Assembly (NCBI GenBank): GCA_937914965.1
Contig: CALGIY010000336.1
Coordinates: 1-11,673, forward strand
DNA length: 11,673 bases
Direction of reading: 5' to 3'
Source of the DNA: an uncultured Thermoanaerobacteraceae bacterium
GTDB lineage: Bacteria; Bacillota; DSM-12270; Thermacetogeniales; Thermacetogeniaceae
The position numbers and the translations under genes were made by a program. The notes beneath the pieces are model-generated. The model made no database searches. It saw nothing but the letters and a program-made list of their open reading frames with translations, and had not been told where the DNA came from. This document shows, piece by piece, positions 1-6,616 of the stretch (position 1 is its first letter; each line of letters starts with the position of its first letter).

Positions 1-1
1 C

Positions 2-364
2 GGCATCGTGCTGGGCTCGTTGGCCTGGCTGTGGCTGGTACTGCTGCCGATGGTGATCCCGGCCGCGACGCCGTCGGTCGACGCCGACGGGCTGCATTGG
101 TTGTCGGTGGTCTCGCTGCGCGTGCAGCCGGGGCATATCGCCATCAGCATGGGGGCCAGCCTGGCGGTCAACCTGCTGGCCGTGGCCCTGGTGTCGCGGG
201 CCGTGCGTCCGTCCTTGCCGCGGAGGCGGGATGCGGTGGCTGCGGCGTCCCTGCGCAGGACCGCCGGACGCTTCCTTGGCCAGGAGCGTGCGCGCCAGCT
301 GCTGGAGGGCCACGCCGGGCAGATGCTGGATGACGACCGGGTCACCGCCGTCGAGCGTGACGCT
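2..364 (+). CDS. Partial, foreign-looking sensor kinase/transporter-like fragment (5' and 3' incomplete)
   Basis: This reading frame is open at the left edge and continues without a stop into ftsQ sequence. It is much richer in G and C than everything downstream and uses GC-ending codons (GCC, CTG, GTG, CGG). The peptide has two hydrophobic, membrane-like stretches (the first ~20 residues, and again around bases 137-200), then a soluble Arg/Ala-rich part containing GRFLGQERARQLL and DDRVTAVERD. From memory, that layout resembles the transporter-to-kinase linker of proteobacterial sensor kinases that carry a sodium:solute symporter-like N-terminus (CbrA type), especially Xanthomonas-like sequences. 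That assignment is tentative. Nothing here belongs to a Firmicute division cluster, so I regard it as DNA joined artificially at the junction around 362-370. Confidence 0.45.
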
Positions 365-371
365 GCAGCTG
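361..371. other. Chimeric junction between GC-rich fragment and ftsQ
   Basis: Base composition and protein identity both switch here. Upstream residues (ending VERD) match a GC-rich sensor-like protein, while downstream residues (from about NLVAYTRQG) match the C-terminal part of FtsQ. A CTGCAG hexamer sits at 363-368, exactly at the switch. The reading frame passes through by chance or by short shared sequence. CTGCAG also occurs elsewhere in the window (for example near 1157), so it is suggestive of restriction-ligation but does not prove it. Confidence 0.7.
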
Positions 372-592
372 ATAATCTGGTGGCCTATACTCGCCAGGGG
401 ATCCCGGTGCTCCTAGGGACCACTGAAAAATTGCCTGAGAAGCTCACTATGGCAAAATCATATTTAGAATTGATTGGGACTGTTGAAGGAATAGAATACA
501 TCGATATTAGGAGTGTACAAGCTCCCGCTGTAAAATGCCAGAACAAGAATAGTAAAGATAAAGAAAAAATATTTTCCGTTCTAGAAACTTAA
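365..592 (+). CDS. ftsQ: Cell division protein FtsQ (DivIB), C-terminal part only
   Basis: About 75 residues remain of the divisome protein FtsQ/DivIB, a single-pass membrane protein whose extracytoplasmic beta domain links early and late division proteins. The recognisable part runs NLVAYTRQGIPVLLG, then EKLPEKLTMAKSYLELI, then GIEYIDIRSVQAPAV. This is the usual end of the Firmicute FtsQ beta domain: a strand, a helix, and the final IEYIDLR-type strand. A polar lysine-rich tail follows. The signal anchor, POTRA domain and most of the beta domain are missing because the upstream sequence is replaced at the junction near 365. The stop is 65 bp before ftsA, the normal dcw gene order. The identification rests on these motifs and position. 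The truncation is probably an assembly or cloning artefact, not a real pseudogene. Confidence 0.75.
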   Translation, partial: AADNLVAYTRQGIPVLLGTTEKLPEKLTMAKSYLELIGTVEGIEYIDIRSVQAPAVKCQNKNSKDKEKIFSVLET

Positions 593-657
593 AGGAAAAA
601 AACGTTTTATGTTGAAGAGTTCTTTTAGTTATGTATTTTCCGGTGGGGGTGCGATGA

Positions 658-1887
658 TTGACCCGGGGAGCCACAATAGTTAGTCTTGATATTGGAAGTA
701 CAAATGTTACAGTCATTGCCGGGGAAGTTGGACTTGATGGTATAGTTCAAATTATAGGTTTTGGGTCCGTTGAATCGGCAGGGATTCGCAAGGGCAATGT
801 GATCGATATTGAAAACACAGTACGGTCTATTGAAGATGCAATCGAAAAAGCGGAACAGATGAGCGGCCGCCAGATCGATGGGGGATATGTTGGGATTACG
901 GGAAATACTATCTCCTCTCTTAATAACCGTGGAGTTGTTGCAGTTGCTAACCCTGAACAGGAGATAATGCAGGAAGATGTGGATAGAGTTCTCCAGGCAG
1001 CGCGAGTAATTGCCCTCCCTCATGACCGGAGGATTATTCATGTAATCCCGCGCCAGTATATTGTAGATGGAAATGAAAATATCCTTGACCCTGTAGGTAT
1101 GGTAGGGTCGAGGTTAGAAGTGGAAACTCATATTGTCACCATCACCAATGCTGCACTGCAGAATCTTGTCAAATGCTGCGAACGCGCTGGTTATCATCCC
1201 TGGGAGCTGGTTTTAAATGGATATGCTTCCGGAGAAGCTGTGCTCTACCCGGCGGAAAAAGAACTTGGCGTAGTGGTGGTAGATATTGGAGGAGGCACTA
1301 CAGATATTTCCCTTTTTGACCAGGGGACTTTGTGGTTTACAGCGGTTTTTCCGGTAGGTGGAGATTATATTACCAGCGATTTGGCTGTTGGTTTGAGAAC
1401 ACCTTTGAACCAGGCAGAGATTATTAAAAAGGAGCACGGGGGAACACTTCCTGAGTTGACATCAGACAGCGAGTTTGTGGATGTTCCCGGTGTTGGAGGA
1501 AGGAATACCTTCCGGGTATCGAAAAAAATGGTTGCCAGTATCATTGAACCAAGGGTGCAGGAAATCCTCACCTTTGTCAAGAATAAGATGGATAGTTCCA
1601 GTTATCCTGGGTTGCTGCCAGGTGGAATTGTTCTTACAGGAGGGACTGCTCTGACTCAGGGGATTGCTGAACTGGCAGTAAGCCTCCTGGAAAAACCTGT
1701 TCGAGTTGGCTATCCAGAAGGGATTAGTGGACTGGCCGATGTGGTGCATAGTCCCGAATATGCTACAGGTGTTGGGCTGCTGCTTTATGGTGCCAAACGC
1801 CACCAGACCATGGAAGAGGATGAGGAAGGTTTATCTTTAAAAGCAATGATTAGTAAAGTAAAAAGGTTGTTTCAAGATCTTTTTTGA
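658..1887 (+). CDS. ftsA: Cell division protein FtsA
   Basis: Actin-like ATPase that tethers FtsZ filaments to the inner face of the membrane and recruits later division proteins. The 409 residues are normal for a Firmicute FtsA. Phosphate-1 loop SLDIGSTNVTV lies at residues 9-19, the 1C subdomain covers roughly 80-160, phosphate-2 VVDIGGGTTD is at 207-216, and the adenosine motif IVLTGGTAL is at 324-332. The last ~16 residues (SLKAMISKVKRLFQDLF) form an amphipathic helix typical of the membrane-targeting sequence. A TGA at 655 is in frame, so the TTG at 658 is the first possible start. It is served by GGTGGGGG at 642-649, 8 nt upstream. The overlapping ATG at 654 is in another frame that stops within ten codons. 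It follows ftsQ and lies 22 bp before ftsZ, so the genes are probably co-transcribed. Confidence 0.96.
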   Translation: MTRGATIVSLDIGSTNVTVIAGEVGLDGIVQIIGFGSVESAGIRKGNVIDIENTVRSIEDAIEKAEQMSGRQIDGGYVGITGNTISSLNNRGVVAVANPEQEIMQEDVDRVLQAARVIALPHDRRIIHVIPRQYIVDGNENILDPVGMVGSRLEVETHIVTITNAALQNLVKCCERAGYHPWELVLNGYASGEAVLYPAEKELGVVVVDIGGGTTDISLFDQGTLWFTAVFPVGGDYITSDLAVGLRTPLNQAEIIKKEHGGTLPELTSDSEFVDVPGVGGRNTFRVSKKMVASIIEPRVQEILTFVKNKMDSSSYPGLLPGGIVLTGGTALTQGIAELAVSLLEKPVRVGYPEGISGLADVVHSPEYATGVGLLLYGAKRHQTMEEDEEGLSLKAMISKVKRLFQDLF

Positions 1888-1909
1888 GAAGTGAGGGATC
1901 GACAGGGAG

Positions 1910-2953
1910 ATGTTGGAATTGGAGGTTGACACAAATCAGTTTGCCGATATCAAAGTAATTGGTGTCGGTGGTGGCGGTGGAAATGCCGTCAACAGAATGA
2001 TCCAGGCGGATCTTAAAGGCGTACAGTTTATAACAGTAAATACTGATGCCCAGTCCCTTAATGTGTCCCAGGCAGAGTTCAAAATCCAGATCGGCTCTAA
2101 ACTCACCAAGGGACTAGGAGCCGGTGCAGACCCCGAAATCGGCAAGAAGGCGGCAGAGGAAAGTCGCGAGGAGTTAATGCAGGTTCTACGGGGAGCAGAT
2201 ATGGTTTTTGTGACAGCAGGAATGGGGGGTGGAACAGGGACTGGTGGGGCTCCTGTTGTTGCCGAAGTGGCAAGGGAAATTGGTGCTCTTACAGTAGGTG
2301 TGGTTACCCGTCCCTTTACCTTCGAAGGGAAGAAGCGTGCAACCCAGGCGAGCCAGGGAATCGATGAATTAAAGAGCAAGGTGGACACCCTGATCACCAT
2401 CCCCAATGATCGGCTTTTGCAGGTTGTAGACAAATCGACCTCGATCAATGATGCCTTCCGCATTGCGGACGATGTTCTGAGGCAGGGTGTGCAGGGTATT
2501 TCCGATTTAATCGCAGTACCTGGTTTGATCAACCTGGATTTCGCGGATGTGAAAACGATCATGTCGGAAACAGGTACCGCCCTGATGGGGATCGGTAATG
2601 CCAGAGGCGATAATCGCGCCACAGAAGCAGCAAAAATAGCTATTTCCAGCCCCCTCTTAGAGACATCCATTGAAGGTGCGCGCGGGGTGCTCTTGAATAT
2701 CACCGGGGGCCCAGACTTAGGTCTTTTTGAGGTAAACGAAGCAGCAGAAATTATATCTCAAGCAGCAGATCCAGAAGCAAATATTATTTTTGGTGCGGTG
2801 ATCAACGAACACCTGGAGGATGAGGTAAGAGTAACTGTTATTGCTACAGGTTTTGATTCCGTTGCTCCAGCTGAGACAGAAAACACCGTTGTGGATCTGC
2901 ACTCTTTTACTTCTGATGATTTAGATATACCGGCATTCCTGCGCAAGAGATGA
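1910..2953 (+). CDS. ftsZ: Cell division GTPase FtsZ
   Basis: Tubulin-like GTPase that polymerises into the Z ring for both vegetative and asymmetric sporulation septation. N-terminal [16 protein letters not shown] at about residues 15-30 is the first nucleotide loop. The tubulin signature GGGTGTGG is at 106-113. The synergy (T7) loop [11 protein letters not shown] at 208-218 keeps the catalytic N208, D210 and D213. The C-terminal conserved peptide DIPAFLRKR (339-347) is the docking site for FtsA and other partners. The variable linker between the core (ending near F315) and this peptide is only about 20 residues. Start choice: ATG 1910 gives the MLELE start I remember in relatives, but the SD-like AGGGAG (1904-1909) abuts it. 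GTGAGGG at 1891-1897 is 12 nt away. TTG 1919 would be at ideal spacing from AGGGAG, so the exact start is slightly uncertain. Confidence 0.97.
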   Translation: MLELEVDTNQFADIKVIGVGGGGGNAVNRMIQADLKGVQFITVNTDAQSLNVSQAEFKIQIGSKLTKGLGAGADPEIGKKAAEESREELMQVLRGADMVFVTAGMGGGTGTGGAPVVAEVAREIGALTVGVVTRPFTFEGKKRATQASQGIDELKSKVDTLITIPNDRLLQVVDKSTSINDAFRIADDVLRQGVQGISDLIAVPGLINLDFADVKTIMSETGTALMGIGNARGDNRATEAAKIAISSPLLETSIEGARGVLLNITGGPDLGLFEVNEAAEIISQAADPEANIIFGAVINEHLEDEVRVTVIATGFDSVAPAETENTVVDLHSFTSDDLDIPAFLRKR

Positions 2954-3104
2954 ACTTGTTGCAGGGAATAAGCGTCCACATGACCGATGGCCCGCATTGT
3001 CATTGGTAAAGATAACTATTGCTGCAAATAACATGTTTTGGTCATTACTGGATACCTCTTTTCTACTGTGAGAGTCAGCCAAAATAAAATAAAGTAGGTC
3101 TAAA
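2954..3104. other. Intergenic stretch after ftsZ without a recognised gene
   Basis: Together with the terminator and promoter that follow, this forms a gap of 315 bases between ftsZ and spoIIGA. In this first half I see no open frame with a ribosome binding site and no convincing repeat or RNA fold. It appears to be the 3' untranslated region of the ftsA-ftsZ transcript leading to the terminator at 3105. In Bacillus subtilis another gene lies between ftsZ and spoIIGA; no remnant of one can be recognised here. Confidence 0.5.
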
Positions 3105-3136
3105 GCCGAAAGATGATCTCTTTCGGCATTTTTATT
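3105..3136 (+). terminator. Intrinsic terminator after ftsZ
   Basis: A perfect 9-bp stem, GCCGAAAGA (3105-3113) with TCTTTCGGC (3119-3127), closes a 5-nt loop and is followed directly by ATTTTTATTATT. This is a standard rho-independent terminator placed 151 bp after ftsZ. It separates the division transcript from the spoIIGA transcript. The right arm also contains TTCGGCA, whose reverse complement TGCCGAA fits the loose Spo0A box pattern TGNCGAA; see the promoter entry. Confidence 0.88.
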
Positions 3137-3154
3137 ATTAATGGCTGGCAAATA

Positions 3155-3187
3155 TTGACAATAAAAATGGCAAGGATCTTTTATAAT
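3155..3187 (+). promoter_or_regulatory. spoIIG-type promoter: consensus -35 and -10 with 21-bp spacer
   Basis: TTGACA at 3155-3160 is a perfect sigma-A -35 and TATAAT at 3182-3187 a perfect -10, but they are 21 bp apart instead of ~17. The B. subtilis spoIIG promoter is known for near-consensus elements with a ~22-bp spacer, transcribed by sigma-A only with phosphorylated Spo0A. The same odd spacing upstream of the same gene is strong evidence of equivalent control. Possible Spo0A boxes are TTCGGCA (3122-3128; reverse complement TGCCGAA) and the -35 itself, whose reverse complement ATTGTCAA is a weak 0A-box match. The expected transcript start is about 3194, leaving a leader of ~75 nt before spoIIGA. 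The boxes are inference. Confidence 0.8.
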
Positions 3188-3268
3188 TAGTTCGGTATGG
3201 GTAAGAGTTGATGAGCATATATATGGACACAAGAGCTTCAAAATATTTGATCTACCGGGGTGAAGGCC

Positions 3269-4180
3269 ATGCCCGGAAGTAATGCTATTTATGTGGATAT
3301 GTTATTTTTAATCAATTTTTTGATGGATTTCATGATTCTCTGGGCGGCAGCAAGGCTGGCCCAGGTCAGGGTATCTTTATGGCGACTGGCAATTGGCGCT
3401 GCTTTTGGGGCCTTTTACAGTGTACTTGTTCTTTTACCGGGCTTCTATTCGCTCTCTTCTTTCGGGGTTAAATTTCTGGTTTCAGTATTAATGGTGGTGG
3501 TTGCTTGTTTTCCTTTACCCTTAAAGAAGTTTGGCCAGCTTATTACTTATTTTTACCTTGTTGCCTTTACGATGGGTGGTGCAGTACTCGGTATTATTTA
3601 TTTTATGAGCAGCAGTTCTCTTCCTAATGCAGTGAGTAATCTCCCTCTTCATTATCTCTGGCTTGTTGTAGCGTTGATTATAGCCGGATTTATTGGAAAA
3701 TATGGAATAGCGTACATCAAAAAGACTTTCTTACAGGACTTGTTAAAGATCCCGGTGGAGATCAGGGTACAGAGGCACCTGTTCAAGGTGACAGGACTGG
3801 TTGATACAGGAAACCAACTGGTCGACCCCCTTAGCGGGTCCCCGGTGATCATTGTGGAGTACAGCGTTTTAAAACCGTATCTGCCGTCTGAGCTGCAGGA
3901 AATTATTAATACGGGAGGGGAAGTGGACCTATCCAAATTGGCTAAAGTAATGCCTGAAGAAGGAACGGTTCCCTCTTTTCGATTGATACCCTTTACAACT
4001 ATCGGTAAGCGCCACGGGATGCTGGTCGGTTTCCGCCCCGATGAGATTACTGTTTTCACTGGTGGCCAGGAGTTGCACAAAACTGATGTTGTGATCGGGA
4101 TTTACAACAGGCGTTTATCATCACGGGGTGGTTACCGTGCCCTGCTTCACCCGGACTTGATTCAGGCTGCTGCAAATTGA
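3269..4180 (+). CDS. spoIIGA: Sigma-E processing peptidase SpoIIGA
   Basis: Membrane-embedded aspartic protease that cuts the pro-sequence from pro-sigma-E in the mother cell after receiving the SpoIIR signal across the septum. The 303 residues match the family length. The N-terminal half is hydrophobic with about five membrane segments (starting [23 protein letters not shown]). The C-terminal cytosolic half carries [17 protein letters not shown] with the catalytic Asp at 179, equivalent to the DTGN motif of the B. subtilis enzyme. I chose ATG 3269 because GGGGTGA (3257-3263) lies 5-6 nt before it. The in-frame GTG at 3260 would add three residues but has no ribosome binding site. It lies downstream of the spoIIG-type promoter and 22 bp before sigE, forming a protease-substrate operon. 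Confidence 0.95.
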   Translation: MPGSNAIYVDMLFLINFLMDFMILWAAARLAQVRVSLWRLAIGAAFGAFYSVLVLLPGFYSLSSFGVKFLVSVLMVVVACFPLPLKKFGQLITYFYLVAFTMGGAVLGIIYFMSSSSLPNAVSNLPLHYLWLVVALIIAGFIGKYGIAYIKKTFLQDLLKIPVEIRVQRHLFKVTGLVDTGNQLVDPLSGSPVIIVEYSVLKPYLPSELQEIINTGGEVDLSKLAKVMPEEGTVPSFRLIPFTTIGKRHGMLVGFRPDEITVFTGGQELHKTDVVIGIYNRRLSSRGGYRALLHPDLIQAAAN

Positions 4181-4202
4181 TAAATTTAATGAGGGGGATT
4201 TG

Positions 4203-4931
4203 ATGATGAGGAAAATAACTTCATTTGTCTGGCAGTTTCGACTGTGGGTAATCCGGATTCTAAGGCGATGGAAATTTCCAGCCCATATCTATTACCTGGG
4301 TAGTCATGAAGCCTTGCCACCCCCTTTGACCAGTGATGAGGAGATGACATTGTTAAACCAGTTGGAAGCCGGGGATATCAATGTCAGAAATGCCCTTATT
4401 GAAAGAAACCTGCGGCTAGTGGTTTACATTGCTCGTAAATTTGAGAACACTGGGGTAGGGATCGAGGATCTAGTCTCCATTGGCACCATCGGGTTAATTA
4501 AAGCTGTTAATACCTTTAAGCCCCAGCGCAAAATCAAGTTAGCCACTTATGCATCCAGGTGTATTGAAAATGAAATCTTGATGCATCTGCGTAGGAACAA
4601 CAAGACCAGGACAGAGGTATCTTTTGACGAGCCATTGAATATTGACTGGGATGGGAATAAACTGCTTCTTTCGGATGTATTGGGTACAGAACATGACATA
4701 ATTTACCGCCATCTGGAGGAGGAGGTGGACTGCAAGTTGCTGTATACTGCTGTAAGCAGGCTTGCACCTCGGGAACGAAAAATTATGGAACTTCGGTTTG
4801 GGCTGCGTGGTACCCAGGAGAAAACTCAGAAAGAGGTTGCTGATTTACTAGGGATATCGCAGTCTTATATATCTCGTCTGGAAAAGCGCATCATTAAGCG
4901 CCTGCGCAAGGAAATCTGCTGTATGGAGTAA
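4203..4931 (+). CDS. sigE: RNA polymerase sporulation sigma factor SigE (pro-sigma-E)
   Basis: First mother-cell-specific sigma factor of sporulation, made as an inactive membrane-associated precursor. The 242 residues begin with a basic/aromatic amphipathic pro-sequence of ~30 residues. Then comes [15 protein letters not shown], which aligns with the B. subtilis processing site, so SpoIIGA would be expected to cut between Y30 and Y31. Region 2 ([40 protein letters not shown] and [20 protein letters not shown]) and the region 4.2 helix-turn-helix ([20 protein letters not shown]) are intact and characteristic of sigma-E rather than sigma-K. GAGGGGG at 4191-4197 serves ATG 4203 (or ATG 4206); a TTG at 4200 is also in frame but too close. 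Co-transcribed with spoIIGA. A terminator 50 bp downstream would limit read-through into sigG. Confidence 0.97.
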   Translation: MMRKITSFVWQFRLWVIRILRRWKFPAHIYYLGSHEALPPPLTSDEEMTLLNQLEAGDINVRNALIERNLRLVVYIARKFENTGVGIEDLVSIGTIGLIKAVNTFKPQRKIKLATYASRCIENEILMHLRRNNKTRTEVSFDEPLNIDWDGNKLLLSDVLGTEHDIIYRHLEEEVDCKLLYTAVSRLAPRERKIMELRFGLRGTQEKTQKEVADLLGISQSYISRLEKRIIKRLRKEICCME

Positions 4932-4980
4932 AGTACAGTGTGCTTGTTTGCTAAAAAATAATAAACATTAAAAGACAGGG

Positions 4981-5018
4981 AAAGACTGGGGGCTGCAAGA
5001 TTGGCTCCCAGTCTTTTT
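4981..5018 (+). terminator. Intrinsic terminator between sigE and sigG
   Basis: The arm at 4981-4994 (AAAGACTGGGGGCT) pairs with 5003-5016 (GGCTCCCAGTCTTT) over 14 positions, including two G-U wobbles. It closes an 8-nt loop and ends in a T run (5014-5018). This should end most spoIIGA-sigE transcripts. In B. subtilis some read-through from the spoIIG promoter into sigG occurs, and the short U-tract here would permit the same. Confidence 0.85.
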
Positions 5019-5041
5019 CCATGGGAGTAATAGAGGCCAAC

Positions 5042-5071
5042 GGTATATTTTGAGACATCCCCGGCAATAAT
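5042..5071 (+). promoter_or_regulatory. Sigma-F-type forespore promoter for sigG-spoIIR
   Basis: GGTATA (5042-5047), a 15-nt spacer, then GGCAATAAT (5063-5071) fits the published B. subtilis sigma-F pattern (GYWTA-like -35, N15, GGnnAnAnT -10) at all fixed -10 positions. It lies just after the terminator and before sigG, a gene transcribed by sigma-F in B. subtilis. Its -10 covers the upstream ATG at 5070, so that ATG would not be in the transcript, which should begin near 5078. This argues for the sigG start at 5112. Confidence 0.75.
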
Positions 5072-5111
5072 GAAAAACGACCAAAGGATTGCTGGGGAGG
5101 AATTTGCCGAA

Positions 5112-5882
5112 ATGGTTAACAAAGTTGAGATCTGCGGAGTAAACACAGCAAAATTACCCGTTCTCACCAGTTCAGAAATGCATGAATTTTTTCTGGCTAT
5201 AATCGCTGGCGACAAAACTGCCCGGGAAAAACTGATCAAAGGGAATTTGCGCTTGGTACTTAGTGTTATCCAGCGTTTTACCAATCGCGGTGAATTTGTG
5301 GATGACCTCTTTCAAGTAGGTTGTATTGGCCTGATTAAAGCGATCGATAATTTTGATCTCGGTCAGAATGTCAAGTTTTCTACTTATGCTGTGCCGATGA
5401 TCATCGGAGAGATCCGGCGCTACCTGAGGGACAACAATCCAATCCGGGTGAGCCGTTCTCTAAGAGATACCGCCTATAAAGCAATTCAGGTGCGGGAATC
5501 CCTGATCGTCAAGCACTCCCGGGAACCTTCACTGAATGAAATTGCCGGGGCACTTAATATGCCCAGGGAAGATGTAGTCTTCGCCATGGACGCCATCCAG
5601 GAACCGGTTAGCCTTTTTGAACCTATTTATCATGACGGTGGTGACCCGATTTATGTGATGGATCAGATTGGTGATGAAAAAAACCATGACTTAAACTGGC
5701 TGGAAAAGATAGCGATTCGTGAAGCTCTTTGTAAATTGAACAACCGGGAGAAAATGATTCTCAGCATGCGCTTCTTTGAGGGGAAAACCCAGATGGAGGT
5801 TGCCGAGGAAATTGGGATTTCCCAGGCCCAGGTTTCCCGGTTGGAGAAAGCGGCATTAAATCACATGCAGAAATACATCTAG
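5112..5882 (+). CDS. sigG: RNA polymerase sporulation sigma factor SigG
   Basis: Late forespore-specific sigma factor, active after engulfment, controlling small acid-soluble spore proteins, germination genes and others. The 256 residues contain the signature N-terminus NKVEICGVNTAKLPVL, region 2 (GNLRLVLSVIQRFTNRG, DDLFQVGCIGLIKAIDNFDL and STYAVPMIIGEIRRYLRDNN), region 3 (VSRSLRDTAYKAIQVRE), the linker VSLFEPIYHDGGDPIYVMDQI, and region 4 (MEVAEEIGISQAQVSRLEKAAL). The frame extends upstream to ATG 5070, which would add 14 residues. I prefer ATG 5112: it has GGGGAGG at 5094-5100 (11-nt spacing), gives MVNKVEICGV like the known N-terminus, and lies after the expected start of the sigma-F-type transcript, whereas 5070 lies inside its -10. 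The stop codon overlaps the spoIIR ribosome binding site. Confidence 0.96.
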   Translation: MVNKVEICGVNTAKLPVLTSSEMHEFFLAIIAGDKTAREKLIKGNLRLVLSVIQRFTNRGEFVDDLFQVGCIGLIKAIDNFDLGQNVKFSTYAVPMIIGEIRRYLRDNNPIRVSRSLRDTAYKAIQVRESLIVKHSREPSLNEIAGALNMPREDVVFAMDAIQEPVSLFEPIYHDGGDPIYVMDQIGDEKNHDLNWLEKIAIREALCKLNNREKMILSMRFFEGKTQMEVAEEIGISQAQVSRLEKAALNHMQKYI

Positions 5883-5892
5883 GAGGGATTTT

Positions 5893-6543
5893 ATGAGCAG
5901 GCAAAGGGTCAGAATTCTGTTAATAATCTGTTTCCTGGCAGCTATGTTGATCACTTTAAGCATTGGGGCGCAGACAAAAAAGGCATTTACGGCAAATAAC
6001 CTGATCCGACTGCATGTTATTGCTAACAGTGATGACCAAATAGACCAGACAGTAAAGTACCAGGTACGGGACCGGATTGTTGAGTTATTAAAGGAGCAGT
6101 TGACAGGGATAAAAGATTGCCAGGAGGCACGAGAAGTTATCAAAGCAAACCGATCAAAACTAGATACCGTTGCCAGGGAAACCGTCATTGCTGCTGGTTT
6201 CTCTTATCCGGTGCAGGTTGAATTCGATAGGTTTGCTTTCCCACACAGAGCCTACGGAAGTGTTGTGCTGCCGCAAGGGGAATATGAAGCAGTTAAGGTG
6301 GTGCTTGGTGAGGGAGAAGGAGCCAACTGGTGGGGTGTCCTCTTCCCGCCCCTTTGTTTTGTAGATATCTCTGGAAATCCCATGGATAAGGACAGCACTT
6401 CTGCCAGGGAAGTGTTAGCTGTGCAGGAGAGTTTGACGGAATACAAAGCAGAACAGGGCCAAAACAGCGTTGACCTGAGGTTTCGCTTGCTGGACTGGCT
6501 GCGCCAGGAAGATGGTTACTTGGCGAAAAACAAGGGAAGATAA
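5893..6543 (+). CDS. spoIIR: Stage II sporulation protein R (SpoIIR), SpoIIGA-activating signal
   Basis: Secreted forespore protein that crosses into the intermembrane space of the septum and triggers SpoIIGA to process pro-sigma-E. The 216 residues start with a short basic segment and a hydrophobic signal/anchor helix (about residues 8-25). Then come the family hallmarks NLIRLHVIANSDD with a downstream VKYQVRDRIVELL, and the C-terminal AYGSVVLPQGEYEAVKVVLGEG followed by NWWGVLFPPLCFVD. Length and motif order match the family. AGGAGGG (5881-5887) overlaps the sigG stop and is 5 nt before ATG 5893, so translation is probably coupled to sigG. In B. subtilis spoIIR is a separate sigma-F gene elsewhere. 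Here the sigma-F-type promoter ahead of sigG could supply both, keeping the required forespore expression. Confidence 0.95.
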   Translation: MSRQRVRILLIICFLAAMLITLSIGAQTKKAFTANNLIRLHVIANSDDQIDQTVKYQVRDRIVELLKEQLTGIKDCQEAREVIKANRSKLDTVARETVIAAGFSYPVQVEFDRFAFPHRAYGSVVLPQGEYEAVKVVLGEGEGANWWGVLFPPLCFVDISGNPMDKDSTSAREVLAVQESLTEYKAEQGQNSVDLRFRLLDWLRQEDGYLAKNKGR

Positions 6544-6574
6544 AAGCATCAAAATAATTCAAAGAGAACAAAAA

Positions 6575-6612
6575 GCCACTTCCTCTCATATATTAATTTT
6601 GAGGGAGGTGGC
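6575..6612 (+). promoter_or_regulatory. Hairpin that encloses the ylmC ribosome binding site
   Basis: GCCACTTCCTCTCA (6575-6588) can pair with TGAGGGAGGTGGC (6600-6612): ten pairs (two of them wobbles), a one-base bulge and three more pairs around an 11-nt AU-rich loop. The right arm contains the entire GGGAGG Shine-Dalgarno used by the GTG start at 6617, so the fold would hide it. No T run follows, so it is not an ordinary terminator. It may make ylmC translation dependent on upstream translation or temperature/protein binding, or be an RNA end-stabilising stem (inference). Confidence 0.55.
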
Positions 6613-6616
6613 AGCA

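Noticed and set aside
8..592. A single 194-residue membrane protein
   Set aside because: Its two halves have different composition and different relatives; the second half is the FtsQ C-terminus. Treated as an in-frame artefactual fusion.
612..639. Possible promoter TTGAAG-N16-TATTTT before ftsA
   Set aside because: Its transcript would begin near 646, inside the ftsA ribosome binding site (642-649), so it could not produce a normal ftsA mRNA.
654..686. ATG 654 as ftsA start
   Set aside because: The frame ends at TAG after nine sense codons; the FtsA frame needs TTG 658.
1936..2703. 255-residue reading frame on the minus strand
   Set aside because: Lies wholly within ftsZ, Ser/Pro/Thr-rich composition typical of an antisense shadow, with no ribosome binding site or known motif.
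3260..3268. GTG 3260 as spoIIGA start
   Set aside because: No ribosome binding site upstream; GGGGTGA is properly spaced only for ATG 3269.
5070..5111. ATG 5070 as sigG start
   Set aside because: It falls inside the sigma-F-type -10 element, lacks an SD, and adds 14 residues not present in known SigG.
6554..6594. Sigma-E-like -10 (CATATATT) upstream of ylmC
   Set aside because: No matching -35 at 13-15 nt; the AT-rich match lies in the loop region of the hairpin.
6512..6616. N-terminal extension of YlmC to 120 residues
   Set aside because: The extra 35 codons overlap spoIIR and a hairpin; the SD points to GTG 6617.
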